The position numbers and the translations under genes are program-made. This document shows, one piece after another, positions 1-9,714 of a stretch of DNA of 64,000 bases; the first letter of the stretch is position 1; each line of letters begins with the position of its first letter. The notes beneath the pieces are model-generated. The model did no database searches, had not been told where the DNA came from, and worked only from the letters and a program-made list of their open reading frames with translations. This stretch comes from JAYYZW01 sp965217605 (GTDB lineage Bacteria; Pseudomonadota; Gammaproteobacteria; Ga0077536), in contig CBDCJB010000013.1 in NCBI GenBank assembly GCA_965217605.1, positions 434,001-498,000 on the forward strand, in the 5' to 3' direction.

Positions 1-664
1 GCAACGGCACGCTGTCGGTTGCACCGATGGCGACGGCGCAGTGATCCGTCTCCGCATCGTGCACCGCCGCGCCGATAGCCTCGGCGAACTCACCCAACTT
101 AGGCGCTACTTTGTAATAGCCCCACCGTGCGTTCCCGGATAATACGGGTAATACCAGTTCGGTCAGTAGTTCGTCGTCGGCAAGGCACGATACGAATGCG
201 CTGCGATGAAATTCTACCAAGGGAACCAGGCGCTGCTCGTCTGGCCCTGCGATCGCGACGCTTGTATCCAAAGCCAGTAGCGCAACCGGCCAATCAGCCG
301 ATGGATCGGCATGCGCGATGCTGCCGCCGATGGTGCCTTGATTGCGTATTCCGCGATAGGCAACGCCACCGGCTACCGCTGCCAGATAGCGCCCCGTTAC
401 GCCATCGACGATGCCGTCTTCGATCTGTGCGGTCGTGATACAGGCACCGACGCGACACGCTTGATCGGCATGCGCGATCTGATTGAGCAGCTCGATCGAC
501 CTGATATCAACCAACAGGTCGGGTTGAGCCAGACGCAAATTCAACATCGGCATCAGCGACTGACCGCCGGCCAGCGCCCGCGCTTCACCGTCGCAACTGC
601 TGATGAGCTCCAAGGCCGCATCGAGGTCCAGGGCACGCTCGAATGCGAACGATGCGGGTTTCAC
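1..664 (-). CDS. FAD-binding (medium, CoxM-like) subunit of xanthine dehydrogenase-family molybdoenzyme, partial
   Basis: The minus strand from a GTG at 664 reads without a stop to the window edge (about 221 residues). It begins VKPASFAFERALDLD and contains the FAD-binding motif AGGQSLMPMLNLR, then IRNQGTIGGSIAHADP. Both are typical of CoxM-type subunits, which pass electrons from the 2Fe-2S subunit to FAD. The start lies 6 bases after the TAA of the large-subunit gene, so the two are one operon. A small 2Fe-2S subunit would be expected beyond the window edge. The C-terminus is cut off here. The family is clear; the substrate is not. Confidence 0.85.
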   Translation of the reverse strand, partial: MKPASFAFERALDLDAALELISSCDGEARALAGGQSLMPMLNLRLAQPDLLVDIRSIELLNQIAHADQACRVGACITTAQIEDGIVDGVTGRYLAAVAGGVAYRGIRNQGTIGGSIAHADPSADWPVALLALDTSVAIAGPDEQRLVPLVEFHRSAFVSCLADDELLTELVLPVLSGNARWGYYKVAPKLGEFAEAIGAAVHDAETDHCAVAIGATDSVPL

Positions 665-670
665 GGGCGT

Positions 671-2989
671 TTAAGACGCCGCATCGATCGCGGCGAAAAT
701 GCGTTTCGGTGACATCGGCGTCTCGCGTACCTCAACGCCCATCGGCCGCAAGGCATCGTTGATCGCATTGCCCAATGCCGCGGGTGGGGCGACCGCACCG
801 CCCTCCCCGACGCCCTTAATGCCGTATGCGGTCACCGGAGACAGGGTTTCCGAAGCCTCGAGTCGGATGTCCGGGACCTCCGTCGCACCGGGTAATACGT
901 AATCGGCAAACGTCGAAGCGAGCGGTTGGCCGAATTCATCGTAGGGAGATTCCTCGTAGAGTGCAGTACCGATCCCCTGCGCGGTTCCGCCATAGATCTG
1001 TCCGTCGACGACGAGCGGGTTCACGCGGCGTCCACAATCATCGACAACGACATAATCGAGGATCTCGATCTCGCCCAGCTCCGGGTCGACGGCGACCACG
1101 GCCGCGTGGGTGGCATAGCTGAACGCACCGTGATCGGACGCGGGTTTATACGTGCCAATCGCCTCCAAGGGCTCCGTGGTCAATTCCGGCGCGAGCTCTT
1201 CCGGCGCTTCGTACCAGACCGACGCCAGATCGGCGAAGGCGATCTCGCCTTGAGAGGCAACGATCGCGCCTCGTTCGAGCCGGGTCTCCCGAGGATCACA
1301 ATCAAGTAGCGCGGCACCGATGGTGCGCAGGCGCTCGCCCAGCACGCGGCATCCATCGTCGACCGCACCGCCTCCCCACACCATGCTTCGCGACGCATAG
1401 GTACCGGTCGAAAACGGCGTTTCACCGGTATCGCCGTGGATCACGGTGACGTCATCGAGCGAGACGTCGAGTACTTCGCTCGCGATCTGCGCGAGCGTCG
1501 TCTCCAAACTCTGCCCGTGCGATTGCAAACCGGTCATGACTTCAAAGGTGCCGTCGGGCGTGAGTCGGATCCGTGCCTGTTCGTGCCCGGGCACGATGGG
1601 AATGCCGACGCCCGCGAATACCCGGGTGCCGTGCGCCGTCTGCTCCGTATACGTGCCGAAACCAACGCCGAGTAAACGGCCATCCGCCTCGCCTTCGCGT
1701 TGCCGCGTGCGGATCCCAGGCAGATCGATCAACGCCGCCGCGCGATCGACGCTGTCGATGTAATCGCCGCTGTCAAACTCCTTGCCCATGATATTGGTAT
1801 GCGGCATCTCGGCGCTCGAGACCAGATTGAGCTTGCGGATCTCCGCCGGTTCGCGACCCACGGCACGCGCAATCGCGTCGATCGTCAACTCCATGGCAAA
1901 ACAGATCCCGGTTCGCGCGACGCCGCGATAGGGTTGAGTCGGCGGTTTATTCGTCGCGACCGTGCGCGAACGCGCGTGGAAATGGGCGAGCCGGTATGGG
2001 CCCGGAAAGCTCGCGCCGGCCTGTGCGGCTTCGAAGCAACAGGTGAAGGGCCACACCGAATAGGCGCCCGCATCGATACGGATATCGACGTCGACACCAA
2101 TCAGCCGGCCGTCCGCTTCAGCAAACGCGATGACGTCGTAGACGTGTTCCCGTGCATTAGCCCCCGCGACGAGGTGCTCGCGCCGGTCCTCGATCCAACG
2201 AATGGGCTGGCGTAGATGTATCGCCAACCAGCACACGGCGATCTCTTCCGGCTGCACCACCAACTTTGCGCCAAAACCACCGCCGACATCCGGTGCGATC
2301 ACCCGGATCTGCTGCTGCTTGAGCCCGAGGCATTCGGACAGCGCGCGCCGCACGAGGTGCGGGATCTGAGTCGAACTGTGCACCGTGAGAAACCCGCGCC
2401 CTGCATCCCATTCGGCGACGAGACCCTTACCCTCGATGGGCACGATACATTGCCGGGCCGTACGGTAACGCCGTTCGATCCTGATCGGAGCATCGCTCGC
2501 AAACGGCGCGCCGAATACGAGATCGAGATTGACGTTGTCGTCCCAGTGGTCGTGAACCAACGGGGCGCCGTCCGCGCAGGCCGCCTCGACCGTCGTGATC
2601 GCCGGGAGATCGTCGTAGTCGACGAACACGGCTTGCGCCAGGTCTTCGGCCCGCGCGCGGTCGTCGGCCACACACATCGCCACGGGCTCGCCCGCGAATC
2701 GAACTTTCCCGGACGCCAGCGGCGGGTAGTCCGACGGCTGGAAACCGTCGAGGGTCGAGACCGCGCGGATCGGTTTTACGCCGGCCAAATCGGTCGCGGT
2801 AAAAACGCAATGCTCTGAACCCGGCGGCACCTCCACGTCACCGATCCGCGCATGCGCGACCGGACTCCGTATGAAGGCGACTTCCCGCATGCCCGGCACG
2901 AGGATATCGGCCACGTAACGCCCCAGGCCACGCATGAAACGATCGTCTTCCTTGCGGCGTACCGCGGCACCGATCCCCGTGTCAGTCAT
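671..2989 (-). CDS. Molybdopterin-binding (large, CoxL-like) subunit of xanthine dehydrogenase-family enzyme
   Basis: A 772-residue protein of the aldehyde oxidase/xanthine dehydrogenase large-subunit family, which hydroxylates carbon centres at a molybdenum cofactor. Family landmarks are GGGFG at residues 236-240, PYRGVAR at 353-359 and the C-terminal GVGEGG carrying the presumed catalytic Glu. The ATG at 2989 (MTDTGIG) is preferred over an upstream start at 3121: family proteins begin near here, GGAA sits 6 bases upstream, and the longer form would overlap the divergent gene. It lacks the AYRCSFR loop of true CO dehydrogenase, so another hydroxylation, perhaps of an N-heterocycle or aldehyde, is more likely. 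It is followed directly by the FAD subunit. Confidence 0.85.
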   Translation of the reverse strand: MTDTGIGAAVRRKEDDRFMRGLGRYVADILVPGMREVAFIRSPVAHARIGDVEVPPGSEHCVFTATDLAGVKPIRAVSTLDGFQPSDYPPLASGKVRFAGEPVAMCVADDRARAEDLAQAVFVDYDDLPAITTVEAACADGAPLVHDHWDDNVNLDLVFGAPFASDAPIRIERRYRTARQCIVPIEGKGLVAEWDAGRGFLTVHSSTQIPHLVRRALSECLGLKQQQIRVIAPDVGGGFGAKLVVQPEEIAVCWLAIHLRQPIRWIEDRREHLVAGANAREHVYDVIAFAEADGRLIGVDVDIRIDAGAYSVWPFTCCFEAAQAGASFPGPYRLAHFHARSRTVATNKPPTQPYRGVARTGICFAMELTIDAIARAVGREPAEIRKLNLVSSAEMPHTNIMGKEFDSGDYIDSVDRAAALIDLPGIRTRQREGEADGRLLGVGFGTYTEQTAHGTRVFAGVGIPIVPGHEQARIRLTPDGTFEVMTGLQSHGQSLETTLAQIASEVLDVSLDDVTVIHGDTGETPFSTGTYASRSMVWGGGAVDDGCRVLGERLRTIGAALLDCDPRETRLERGAIVASQGEIAFADLASVWYEAPEELAPELTTEPLEAIGTYKPASDHGAFSYATHAAVVAVDPELGEIEILDYVVVDDCGRRVNPLVVDGQIYGGTAQGIGTALYEESPYDEFGQPLASTFADYVLPGATEVPDIRLEASETLSPVTAYGIKGVGEGGAVAPPAALGNAINDALRPMGVEVRETPMSPKRIFAAIDAAS

Positions 2990-3018
2990 GGAATTTCCGT
3001 TGAACTCGAAGGGCACCG

Positions 3019-6000
3019 ATGATAAACACTGGCCTCTTCGGCCGTCTAGCGGGATCGCGCGGCCGCACAGGGACACCAAATTTGCACGACCCATCCGCAT
3101 CCGAAGCCCGGGCCGAATCACACGGTTGGCAGTTTTGGATCGACCGCGGCGGTACGTTTACCGATGTCGTCGCGCTGCGTCCTGACGGAGCGCTGATAAC
3201 GCACAAGCTGCTGTCGGACAACCCCGAACAATATGCGGACGCCGCGATCCAGGGGATCCGCGATTTACTCGACGTCGCAACGGGCGACGCGATCCCGGGC
3301 GCTTCGATCAACGTCGTCAAAATGGGCACGACGGTCGCGACGAATGCGCTCTTGGAGCGCAAGGGCGAACGCACCGTCCTCGCGATCACCCGCGGGTTTC
3401 GCGATGCCTTGCGTATCGGCTACCAGAATCGCCCCGATCTGTTCGCGCGGCAGATCGTGCTGCCCGAATTGCTCTACGAGCAGGTCGTCGAGATCGAGGA
3501 GCGCGTGTCCGCAGACGGGGAAGTGCTGGTCGAGCTCGATCAAGCACAAGCCCGCGCCGCTTTGAACGGCGCCTACGCGGGCGGCATCCGCTCGATCGCG
3601 ATCGCGTGCCTGCACGGCTACCGCTTCCGCGACCACGAGGCCCAGGTGGCAGCGATCGCGCGCGATATGGGTTTTACGCAGATTTCGGTTTCACACGACG
3701 TCAGTCCGTTGATGAAACTGGTGAGTCGTGGCGATACAACCGTCGTGGACGCGTACCTGACGCCCATTTTGAAACGCTACGTCGATCAAGTCGCGGGCGA
3801 ACTCGAAGGCGTGCGGCTGATGTTCATGCAGTCGAACGGCGGCCTTACCGACGCGCGCATGTTTCAAGGCAAGGACAGCATCCTGTCCGGCCCCGCCGGC
3901 GGCATCGTCGGCGCGGTGCGCACGAGCGAGCAGGCGGGTTTCGACAAGATCATCAGCTTCGACATGGGCGGCACCTCGACCGACGTCGCCCATTACGCAG
4001 GCAGCCTCGAACGCGCATTCGATACCAAGGTCGCAGGCGTGCGCATGCGGGTGCCGATCATGCGCATCCACACCGTCGCCGCGGGCGGCGGCTCGATCCT
4101 GCATTTCGACGGCATGCGCTTGCGGGTGGGGCCGGACTCGGCGGGAGCGAATCCCGGACCCGCGTGTTACCGGCGCGGCGGGCCGCTGGCGGTCACCGAC
4201 TGCAACGTGATGCTGGGCAAGCTCGATGCGCGCTTTTTTCCGAGTACCTTCGGACCGAATGCGGACGAGCCGCTCGACGAAGCCATCGTCAATACGAAGT
4301 TCAAACAGTTCGCCGACGAGGTCAACCTAGCGACGGGCCAGGCACAATCTGCCGAAGCGATCGCCGAGGGCTTTCTACGCATCGCCGTCGAGAACATGGC
4401 CAATGCCATCAAAGAGATCTCCGTACAACGCGGCTACGACGTCACCGCGTATACGCTCAATTGTTTCGGTGGGGCCGGCGGCCAGCACGCCTGTCTGGTC
4501 GCCGACGCGTTGGGCATGACGCGGATCTTTTTACACCCGTTTGCCGGTGTCCTTTCCGCATATGGAATGGGCCTGGCCGACATTCGCGCCTTGCGTGAAC
4601 GCGCGGTCGAAGCGGAGTTGAGCGAGTCCATCATCGGCCGCTTAGAGATCGCACTCCAAGCGATCGGCAGCGAAGCGGTAGAGGAATTGCTGACGCAAGG
4701 GCTACCTCGAGCACAGATCTCCGTCGAACATAAAGCCCACGTTCGCTACGGCGGTTCCGACACGCCGATCGTCGTCGCGTTCGGTAATGCCGCAGAGATT
4801 CAACAGCGCTTCGAAGACGCCCACCGCGCCCAGTACGGCTTCATCCTCCCGGACAAGGCGCTAGTCGTCGAAGCGGTTGCGGTCGAAGCGATCGGCGCGA
4901 CACAAAGCGCCGATGTAGCGGCTGACGTTAACGATCTCGATGCGACCTTGATGCCAGCCGCCGAGCCGCTGCTCACCAAGCCGGTCTTCATGGGCGGGCG
5001 CTTCGAAGATACGCCGTTTTTCGATCGCGATGCACTGGCCGCCGGTACGTACATCCGGAGCCCCGCCATCATCATCGAACCGACGGGTACGGTCGTCGTG
5101 GAACCGGGCTGGGCATGCACAGTCGGTGACAGCGCCCATATGGTGCTCGAGCGCGTCGTCCCACTAAAGCGAGAAACCAAACTCGGCACCGCTGCGGATC
5201 CGATCATGCTCGAGGTGTTCAATAACCTCTTCATGTCGATCGCCGAGCAGATGGGCGCCGCTCTTCAGAACACCGCCTACTCGGTCAATATCAAGGAGCG
5301 ACTCGATTTTTCCTGCGCGGTGTTCGATGCCGCCGGCCAACTGATCGCGAACGCGCCGCATATACCGGTGCACCTCGGCTCGATGGGCGAAAGCGTGCGC
5401 TACGTGATGAACGCGCGACGTGACGCGATGAACCGCGGCGACGTCTACATGCTCAATGACCCGTATCACGGCGGCACGCACCTGCCCGACGTGACGGTGA
5501 TCACGCCCGTCTTCGGCGAGGCGGACAGTGAGATCCTCTTTTTCGTCGCCTCACGCGGTCATCAGGCGGATATCGGCGGCATTACACCGGGCTCCATGCC
5601 CCCCGACAGCCACACCATCGATGAAGAAGGCGTCTTGATCGACAATTTCCTGCTCGTCAAGGCCGGAGTATTTAGAGAGCAGGCCTTTTACGACTTGCTC
5701 GGCGGCGGACCACATCCGGCGCGTAATCCCCACCAGAACGTGGCGGACGTCAAGGCCCAGATCGCAGCCAACGAGAAAGGCGCGCAGGAATTGCAAAAGA
5801 TGGTCGCGCACTTCGGCTTGGACGTCGTGCACGCCTATATGCAGCACGTGCAGGACAACGCGGAGGCGTCCGTCAGGCGCCTGCTCGATCGTCTGCAGTC
5901 GGGCTCGTTCGAATATGCGATGGACGACGGTAACCGCGTCTGCGTACAGATCGAGATCGACCGGCAGGCCAACGATCTCAATATCGACTTCGCCGGCACC

Positions 6001-6723
6001 TCGCCGCAAACCGACAACAACTTCAACACACCTGCGGCCGTCAGCCGTGCTGCGGTCATCTATGTGTTGCGCACACTGGTCGATGAAGACATCCCGCTGA
6101 ATGACGGCTGCCTGAATCCCGTTGCGCTCAGCGTGCCCCAGGGAAGCATGCTCAATCCGCGGCCCCCCGGCGCCGTGGTCGCGGGTAATGTCGAAACGTC
6201 GCAGTGCATCACCGATTGTCTCTACGGCGCGCTCGGCGTCATGGCCGCGGCGCAGGGCACGATGAACAACCTCACCTTCGGTAACGCCACCCACCAGTAC
6301 TACGAAACGATCTGTGGCGGCGCCGGCGCCGGCCCCGATTTCAACGGCACCGATGCCATACACACCCACATGACCAATACGCGCTTGACCGATCCGGAAG
6401 TATTGGAATGGCGTTTTCCGGTCCGCCTCGAAGACTTTTCTATCCGCACGGGCAGTGGTGGCAGCGGTGCCTTCACCGGCGGCAACGGCGTACATCGCGC
6501 GATCCGTTTTCTGGAGCCGATGACGGTGTCGATCTTGTCGGGTCACCGGCGCGTACCGCCGTATGGTCTGGCCGGCGGCGGGCCCGGCGCACTTGGGAAA
6601 AACTGGATCGAACGCGTATCGGGGAATATTGAATCGCTGCCCGGAAACGCGCGCACTGAAGTCGATGCCGGCGATATCGTCGTCATCGAGACCCCAGGCG
6701 GCGGCGGTTACGGCACTGCCTGA
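3019..6723 (+). CDS. Fused 5-oxoprolinase / hydantoinase (HyuA-HyuB) protein
   Basis: A 1234-residue single-chain member of the ATP-dependent hydantoinase/oxoprolinase family. Length matches bacterial 5-oxoprolinases (about 1200). The N-terminal HyuA half has the ATP-phosphate motif DRGGTFTD near residue 43 and DMGGTSTD at 315-322. The HyuB half starts near residue 735 and contains NDPYHGGTHLPD and the glycine-rich end GGGGYG. Expected chemistry is ATP-dependent opening of a cyclic amide such as 5-oxoproline or a hydantoin. The first roughly 35 residues are poorly conserved. A TTG at 3082 is an alternative start, since family homology begins around GWQFWIDRGG. It is divergent from the molybdoenzyme operon, a pairing that would suit N-heterocycle breakdown (inference). 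Confidence 0.88.
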   Translation: MINTGLFGRLAGSRGRTGTPNLHDPSASEARAESHGWQFWIDRGGTFTDVVALRPDGALITHKLLSDNPEQYADAAIQGIRDLLDVATGDAIPGASINVVKMGTTVATNALLERKGERTVLAITRGFRDALRIGYQNRPDLFARQIVLPELLYEQVVEIEERVSADGEVLVELDQAQARAALNGAYAGGIRSIAIACLHGYRFRDHEAQVAAIARDMGFTQISVSHDVSPLMKLVSRGDTTVVDAYLTPILKRYVDQVAGELEGVRLMFMQSNGGLTDARMFQGKDSILSGPAGGIVGAVRTSEQAGFDKIISFDMGGTSTDVAHYAGSLERAFDTKVAGVRMRVPIMRIHTVAAGGGSILHFDGMRLRVGPDSAGANPGPACYRRGGPLAVTDCNVMLGKLDARFFPSTFGPNADEPLDEAIVNTKFKQFADEVNLATGQAQSAEAIAEGFLRIAVENMANAIKEISVQRGYDVTAYTLNCFGGAGGQHACLVADALGMTRIFLHPFAGVLSAYGMGLADIRALRERAVEAELSESIIGRLEIALQAIGSEAVEELLTQGLPRAQISVEHKAHVRYGGSDTPIVVAFGNAAEIQQRFEDAHRAQYGFILPDKALVVEAVAVEAIGATQSADVAADVNDLDATLMPAAEPLLTKPVFMGGRFEDTPFFDRDALAAGTYIRSPAIIIEPTGTVVVEPGWACTVGDSAHMVLERVVPLKRETKLGTAADPIMLEVFNNLFMSIAEQMGAALQNTAYSVNIKERLDFSCAVFDAAGQLIANAPHIPVHLGSMGESVRYVMNARRDAMNRGDVYMLNDPYHGGTHLPDVTVITPVFGEADSEILFFVASRGHQADIGGITPGSMPPDSHTIDEEGVLIDNFLLVKAGVFREQAFYDLLGGGPHPARNPHQNVADVKAQIAANEKGAQELQKMVAHFGLDVVHAYMQHVQDNAEASVRRLLDRLQSGSFEYAMDDGNRVCVQIEIDRQANDLNIDFAGTSPQTDNNFNTPAAVSRAAVIYVLRTLVDEDIPLNDGCLNPVALSVPQGSMLNPRPPGAVVAGNVETSQCITDCLYGALGVMAAAQGTMNNLTFGNATHQYYETICGGAGAGPDFNGTDAIHTHMTNTRLTDPEVLEWRFPVRLEDFSIRTGSGGSGAFTGGNGVHRAIRFLEPMTVSILSGHRRVPPYGLAGGGPGALGKNWIERVSGNIESLPGNARTEVDAGDIVVIETPGGGGYGTA

Positions 6724-6771
6724 GCGGCATATAAATGTGCTGTAATCGCCGGAGAACTCATTAGTGTTACC

Positions 6772-6842
6772 CCCGGATTCCGCTACGCTCCATCCAGGCT
6801 ACGCGCCCGATGTAGTCCGGATGGAGCGCAGCGGAATCCGGG
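6772..6842. repeat. REP-like palindrome, family A (copy 1)
   Basis: Two arms (about 6772-6802 and 6812-6842) form an imperfect inverted repeat around GGATTCCGCTACGCTCCATC and its complement. Similar palindromes recur at 21048-21120 and 46769-46834, always intergenic. It lies between the oxoprolinase stop and the racemase start and could fold as a stem-loop in mRNA. This kind of repeat is mobilised in trans by RAYT transposases such as the one at 62830-63528 (inference). Confidence 0.8.
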
Positions 6843-6871
6843 ATCTCGCCTAAATTCACGAGGACAGGTCG

Positions 6872-8023
6872 ATGACCGCGAGCGGACCATTAGTCGGATA
6901 CAAAGTGATCGAACTGGCCGGGATAGGCCCCAACCCCATGTGCGCGATGTTGTTGGCGGACATGGGCGCCGAAGTGATCCGCGTCGATCGAGTCGTAGAC
7001 GCCGGACTCGGCATTCCGATGGAGGCGAAGTACGCGCTGCTCGATCGCAGCCGGCGATCCATTGCGGTCGACCTGAAGCAACCCGAAGGCATCGAGCTGA
7101 TCTTGCGCATGGTCGAGCAGTCCGACGCCTTGATCGAGGGCTTTCGGGCCGGCGTCACCGAGCGCCTCGGACTGGGACCGGACGACTGTTTCGCGCGCAA
7201 TCCCAAGCTCGTGTACGGCCGCGTCACCGGCTGGGGCCAGGACGGACCGCTGGCAAAAGTAGCGGGCCACGACATCAATTACATCTCGCTCGTGGGCGCC
7301 GCTTATATGATCGGCGAAGCCAACGAACCCCCTTCGCCGCCCTTGAACTTGATCGGCGACTTCGGCGGCGGCGGCATGCTGCTCGCGGTCGGCGTATTGG
7401 CCGCGCTGTTGGAAGCGCAAAAATCCGGTAAAGGTCAGGTCGTCGACGCGGCGATGACCGACGGCGTGGCGACTCTCATGACCGCGCTCTACGGGTTACA
7501 CGCCTCGGGCTATTGGACCGACGAGCGCGAAGCCAACATCTTGGATGGCGGCGCGCATTTCTATGATTGCTACGAGACCGCCGACGGCGGTTTTATCTCG
7601 ATCGCCTCGATTGAATCGAAGTTCTACGCGGAACTGCTGGAGCGCACCGGTTTCGAGGATCCCGATCACGCGGCACACAAAGACCGAACGCAATGGCGGG
7701 ACAACTCAGAGAAGATGATCGCGCTGTTCAAAACTAGAACCCGCGATGAATGGTGCGAGATCCTAGAGGGCAGCGACATCTGCTTCGCGCCCGTGCTGAA
7801 TATGAGCGAAGCGCCCAAGCATCCACACAACGTCGCGCGCAAGACCTTCATCGATGAGAACGGCGTGGTGCAACCGGCGCCTGCGCCGCGCTTCAGTCGT
7901 ACCCCAGGTAAAATTCAGAAGGCGCCATCACCACACGGTGGCGACACTGATGCGGTTTTGACCGATTGGGGGGTCTCGAGTAACGAGCTTGCGAAGTTAA
8001 AAGACAGCCGCGTCGTCGCGTAG
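6872..8023 (+). CDS. CaiB/BaiF-family protein, probable alpha-methylacyl-CoA racemase
   Basis: A 383-residue class III CoA-transferase-fold protein. The His/Asp pair of alpha-methylacyl-CoA racemases is visible as GHD (His133) and IGDFGGG (Asp163). The 30-residue spacing matches the His126/Asp156 pair of the mycobacterial racemase, which favours racemase over CoA-transfer. The enzyme would epimerise 2-methyl branched acyl-CoAs (from isoprenoid, steroid side-chain or branched fatty acid catabolism) so that acyl-CoA dehydrogenases can act. It starts the plus-strand catabolic run and is followed, after a convergent pseudogene scrap, by an acyl-CoA dehydrogenase. The start ATG at 6872 fits the family N-terminus (GYKVIELAGIGPNPMC). 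Confidence 0.82.
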   Translation: MTASGPLVGYKVIELAGIGPNPMCAMLLADMGAEVIRVDRVVDAGLGIPMEAKYALLDRSRRSIAVDLKQPEGIELILRMVEQSDALIEGFRAGVTERLGLGPDDCFARNPKLVYGRVTGWGQDGPLAKVAGHDINYISLVGAAYMIGEANEPPSPPLNLIGDFGGGGMLLAVGVLAALLEAQKSGKGQVVDAAMTDGVATLMTALYGLHASGYWTDEREANILDGGAHFYDCYETADGGFISIASIESKFYAELLERTGFEDPDHAAHKDRTQWRDNSEKMIALFKTRTRDEWCEILEGSDICFAPVLNMSEAPKHPHNVARKTFIDENGVVQPAPAPRFSRTPGKIQKAPSPHGGDTDAVLTDWGVSSNELAKLKDSRVVA

Positions 8024-8043
8024 AGGGTACTCCGCCGGTCATC

Positions 8044-8154
8044 CTAGCTCAGGCCCATTTCCTTGAGCCGGTGGAGCATGTACAGCCCGCCGAAGCCTGC
8101 GCCGACCACGACAGCGTCGAATACGTTGACCGTACCGGAGTTTTTCCGATTCAT
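8044..8154 (-). pseudogene. Truncated Baeyer-Villiger monooxygenase remnant (N-terminal 36 residues)
   Basis: The minus strand has an intact start (ATG at 8154) with GGAGG about 8 bases upstream. It encodes 36 residues, including the FAD-binding Rossmann motif VVVGAGFGG and LHRLKEMGLS, then TAG. The segment aligns with the N-terminus of the complete monooxygenase at 50006-51649 (VVVGAGFAG, LHRLRELGLT). Nothing resembling the remaining roughly 500 residues follows before the racemase gene, so this is a deletion remnant that kept its ribosome-binding site. Confidence 0.85.
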
Positions 8155-8320
8155 ACCTTTAACCTCCGCGTGGCAGCCGTGGGCTCGGCATGTTGCCGCG
8201 CTGCGCGCGAAATAACAAACACAAACATAGATATACTGTCTGAAGCTAGGCCGAGCAATCGTCCACCCTCACCTGGTGCGCATAGAGAAACGATCGAGCG
8301 CGAATTCGCGGAACAAAACC

Positions 8321-9535
8321 ATGGATCTCGCACTGTCAGCCGACCAGATCGAGCTTCAAGCCCGCTGCCGAGCGCTCGCGCCTGTATTCGCCGAACGCGC
8401 CGATCGGCACGACCGCGATGCATCCGCGCCTAACGAAAATTATCGCACCCTGCGCGATGCCGGCCTGTACGCACTGCTGGTTCCGAAGGCGTTGGGCGGA
8501 ATGGGCGCCGGCCTGCTCGGACACACGCTCGCGATGGAGGAACTCGCCCAGGGGTGCGCCTCCACCGCGATGAGCTTCAACATGCACTGCGTGGCGGCAT
8601 ACACGTTGACGGCATCGGACGCGTTTAGCGTCGCGGTGCGCGAGCGTGTCGCGCATATGCTGGTCCACGAACGCAAGCTCATGGCAAACCTGATTTCGGA
8701 GGCCGGCACCACCAATTTACTGTACTCGACCCGGGCCAGCTCGACGCAGGCGCGACGGGTGGATGGGGGCTACGTCTTGAACGGACAGAAGGCGTTTGCC
8801 TCGATGATGTCGTCGGCCGATGTGGCGTTGATCTGCGTGCACCCGGAGCATGTGAGCAACCCGGAATCGGTCATCATGGTCATCGTTCCGACCGATACGC
8901 CCGGACTGACTATTGATCCGGTGTGGGACACGCTCGGCATGCGCGCAACGCGTAGTGACAACGTCGTTCTCGAGAATTGTTTCGTGCCGGACGAACTCGC
9001 CTTCGACGACGTCGTAGTTCCGAGCATCGGCGAATTCCTCGCCACGCACGAGTCGATGATCAACCTCCCCTACACTGCCGTGTACCTGGGCCTGGGCTTG
9101 GCCACGCTGCAGGCCATCAAAGCGGTCGTGAAAGGACGCCGGCCCAAGGGCTACGAGCAGACGCTGTCTTACCACCCGGATATCCGTCGGCGCATTGGTG
9201 AGATGAGCGCACAACTCGAAAGCACGCGCTGGCTGTTGCGCTATGCCGCCTGGCTCGGCGACGACGAGGGTCAAACCGCGGCCGCCCAAACCGCGTTATT
9301 CCGCGCCAAATACATCGTCGGAGAAACCGTCGCGGCGGCCACGCGCTCCGCGCTCGAGATGGGCGGCGCGCACGGATTGTTCAAGGGTACCCAGATCGAG
9401 CGCTTGTTTCGCGACGGCGCGACGGCCACGATCATGCAGCCCAGCACCGACGTCTGTCTGGGTCAGATCAGCCTCGACGAACTGGACCTGGATGCGGCTC
9501 AAGCGCAGTCTCCGCTCCGCCGCACGGACCTTTGA
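8321..9535 (+). CDS. Acyl-CoA dehydrogenase-family protein (atypical active site)
   Basis: A 404-residue flavoprotein of the acyl-CoA dehydrogenase superfamily. The ATG at 8321 (MDLALSADQ) is chosen over an upstream in-frame GTG at 8276, since family proteins begin with this helix. The middle beta-barrel region (NGQKAFASMMS) and C-terminal helical domain (MGGAHGLFKG) are present. The usual YEGT motif with the catalytic Glu is replaced near the C-terminus by IMQPSTDVCLGQ. The base may therefore lie elsewhere, or the protein may be an oxygenase- or reductase-like member. It sits between the racemase-like gene and acxA on the same strand, suggesting a shared acyl-CoA route. Confidence 0.8.
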   Translation: MDLALSADQIELQARCRALAPVFAERADRHDRDASAPNENYRTLRDAGLYALLVPKALGGMGAGLLGHTLAMEELAQGCASTAMSFNMHCVAAYTLTASDAFSVAVRERVAHMLVHERKLMANLISEAGTTNLLYSTRASSTQARRVDGGYVLNGQKAFASMMSSADVALICVHPEHVSNPESVIMVIVPTDTPGLTIDPVWDTLGMRATRSDNVVLENCFVPDELAFDDVVVPSIGEFLATHESMINLPYTAVYLGLGLATLQAIKAVVKGRRPKGYEQTLSYHPDIRRRIGEMSAQLESTRWLLRYAAWLGDDEGQTAAAQTALFRAKYIVGETVAAATRSALEMGGAHGLFKGTQIERLFRDGATATIMQPSTDVCLGQISLDELDLDAAQAQSPLRRTDL

Positions 9536-9714
9536 GCCTCGACAAAAGCCGCCCGGTGGTGGCGAACCTACCGCCATAGCTCGAAATGTTGTGGCGCACC
9601 AAGCAAGGTATTATGTCCGGTCGCACGCTAGAATGAGCAGCCGTTTAGAACTTTTTTACCCGTTCTCAGGGTGTTGGGCATCCGCCACGAGCTGCAGGAG
9701 AATTTAAGAACATC

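Noticed and set aside
3019..3081. Overlap of molybdoenzyme and oxoprolinase coding regions if the longest starts are used
   Set aside because: The upstream start at 3121 of the minus gene lacks family support; with the start at 2989 the genes are cleanly divergent.
5551..6546. 331-codon open frame on minus, antisense to the oxoprolinase gene
   Set aside because: High-GC antisense shadow: His/Arg/Asp-rich composition, no family motif, and the plus-strand gene is well conserved across the region.
9536..9714. Possible sigma-54 promoter upstream of acxA, as known for some acetone carboxylase operons
   Set aside because: No convincing GG-N10-GC pair with the TGGCAC/TTGC context was found in this 179-base gap.
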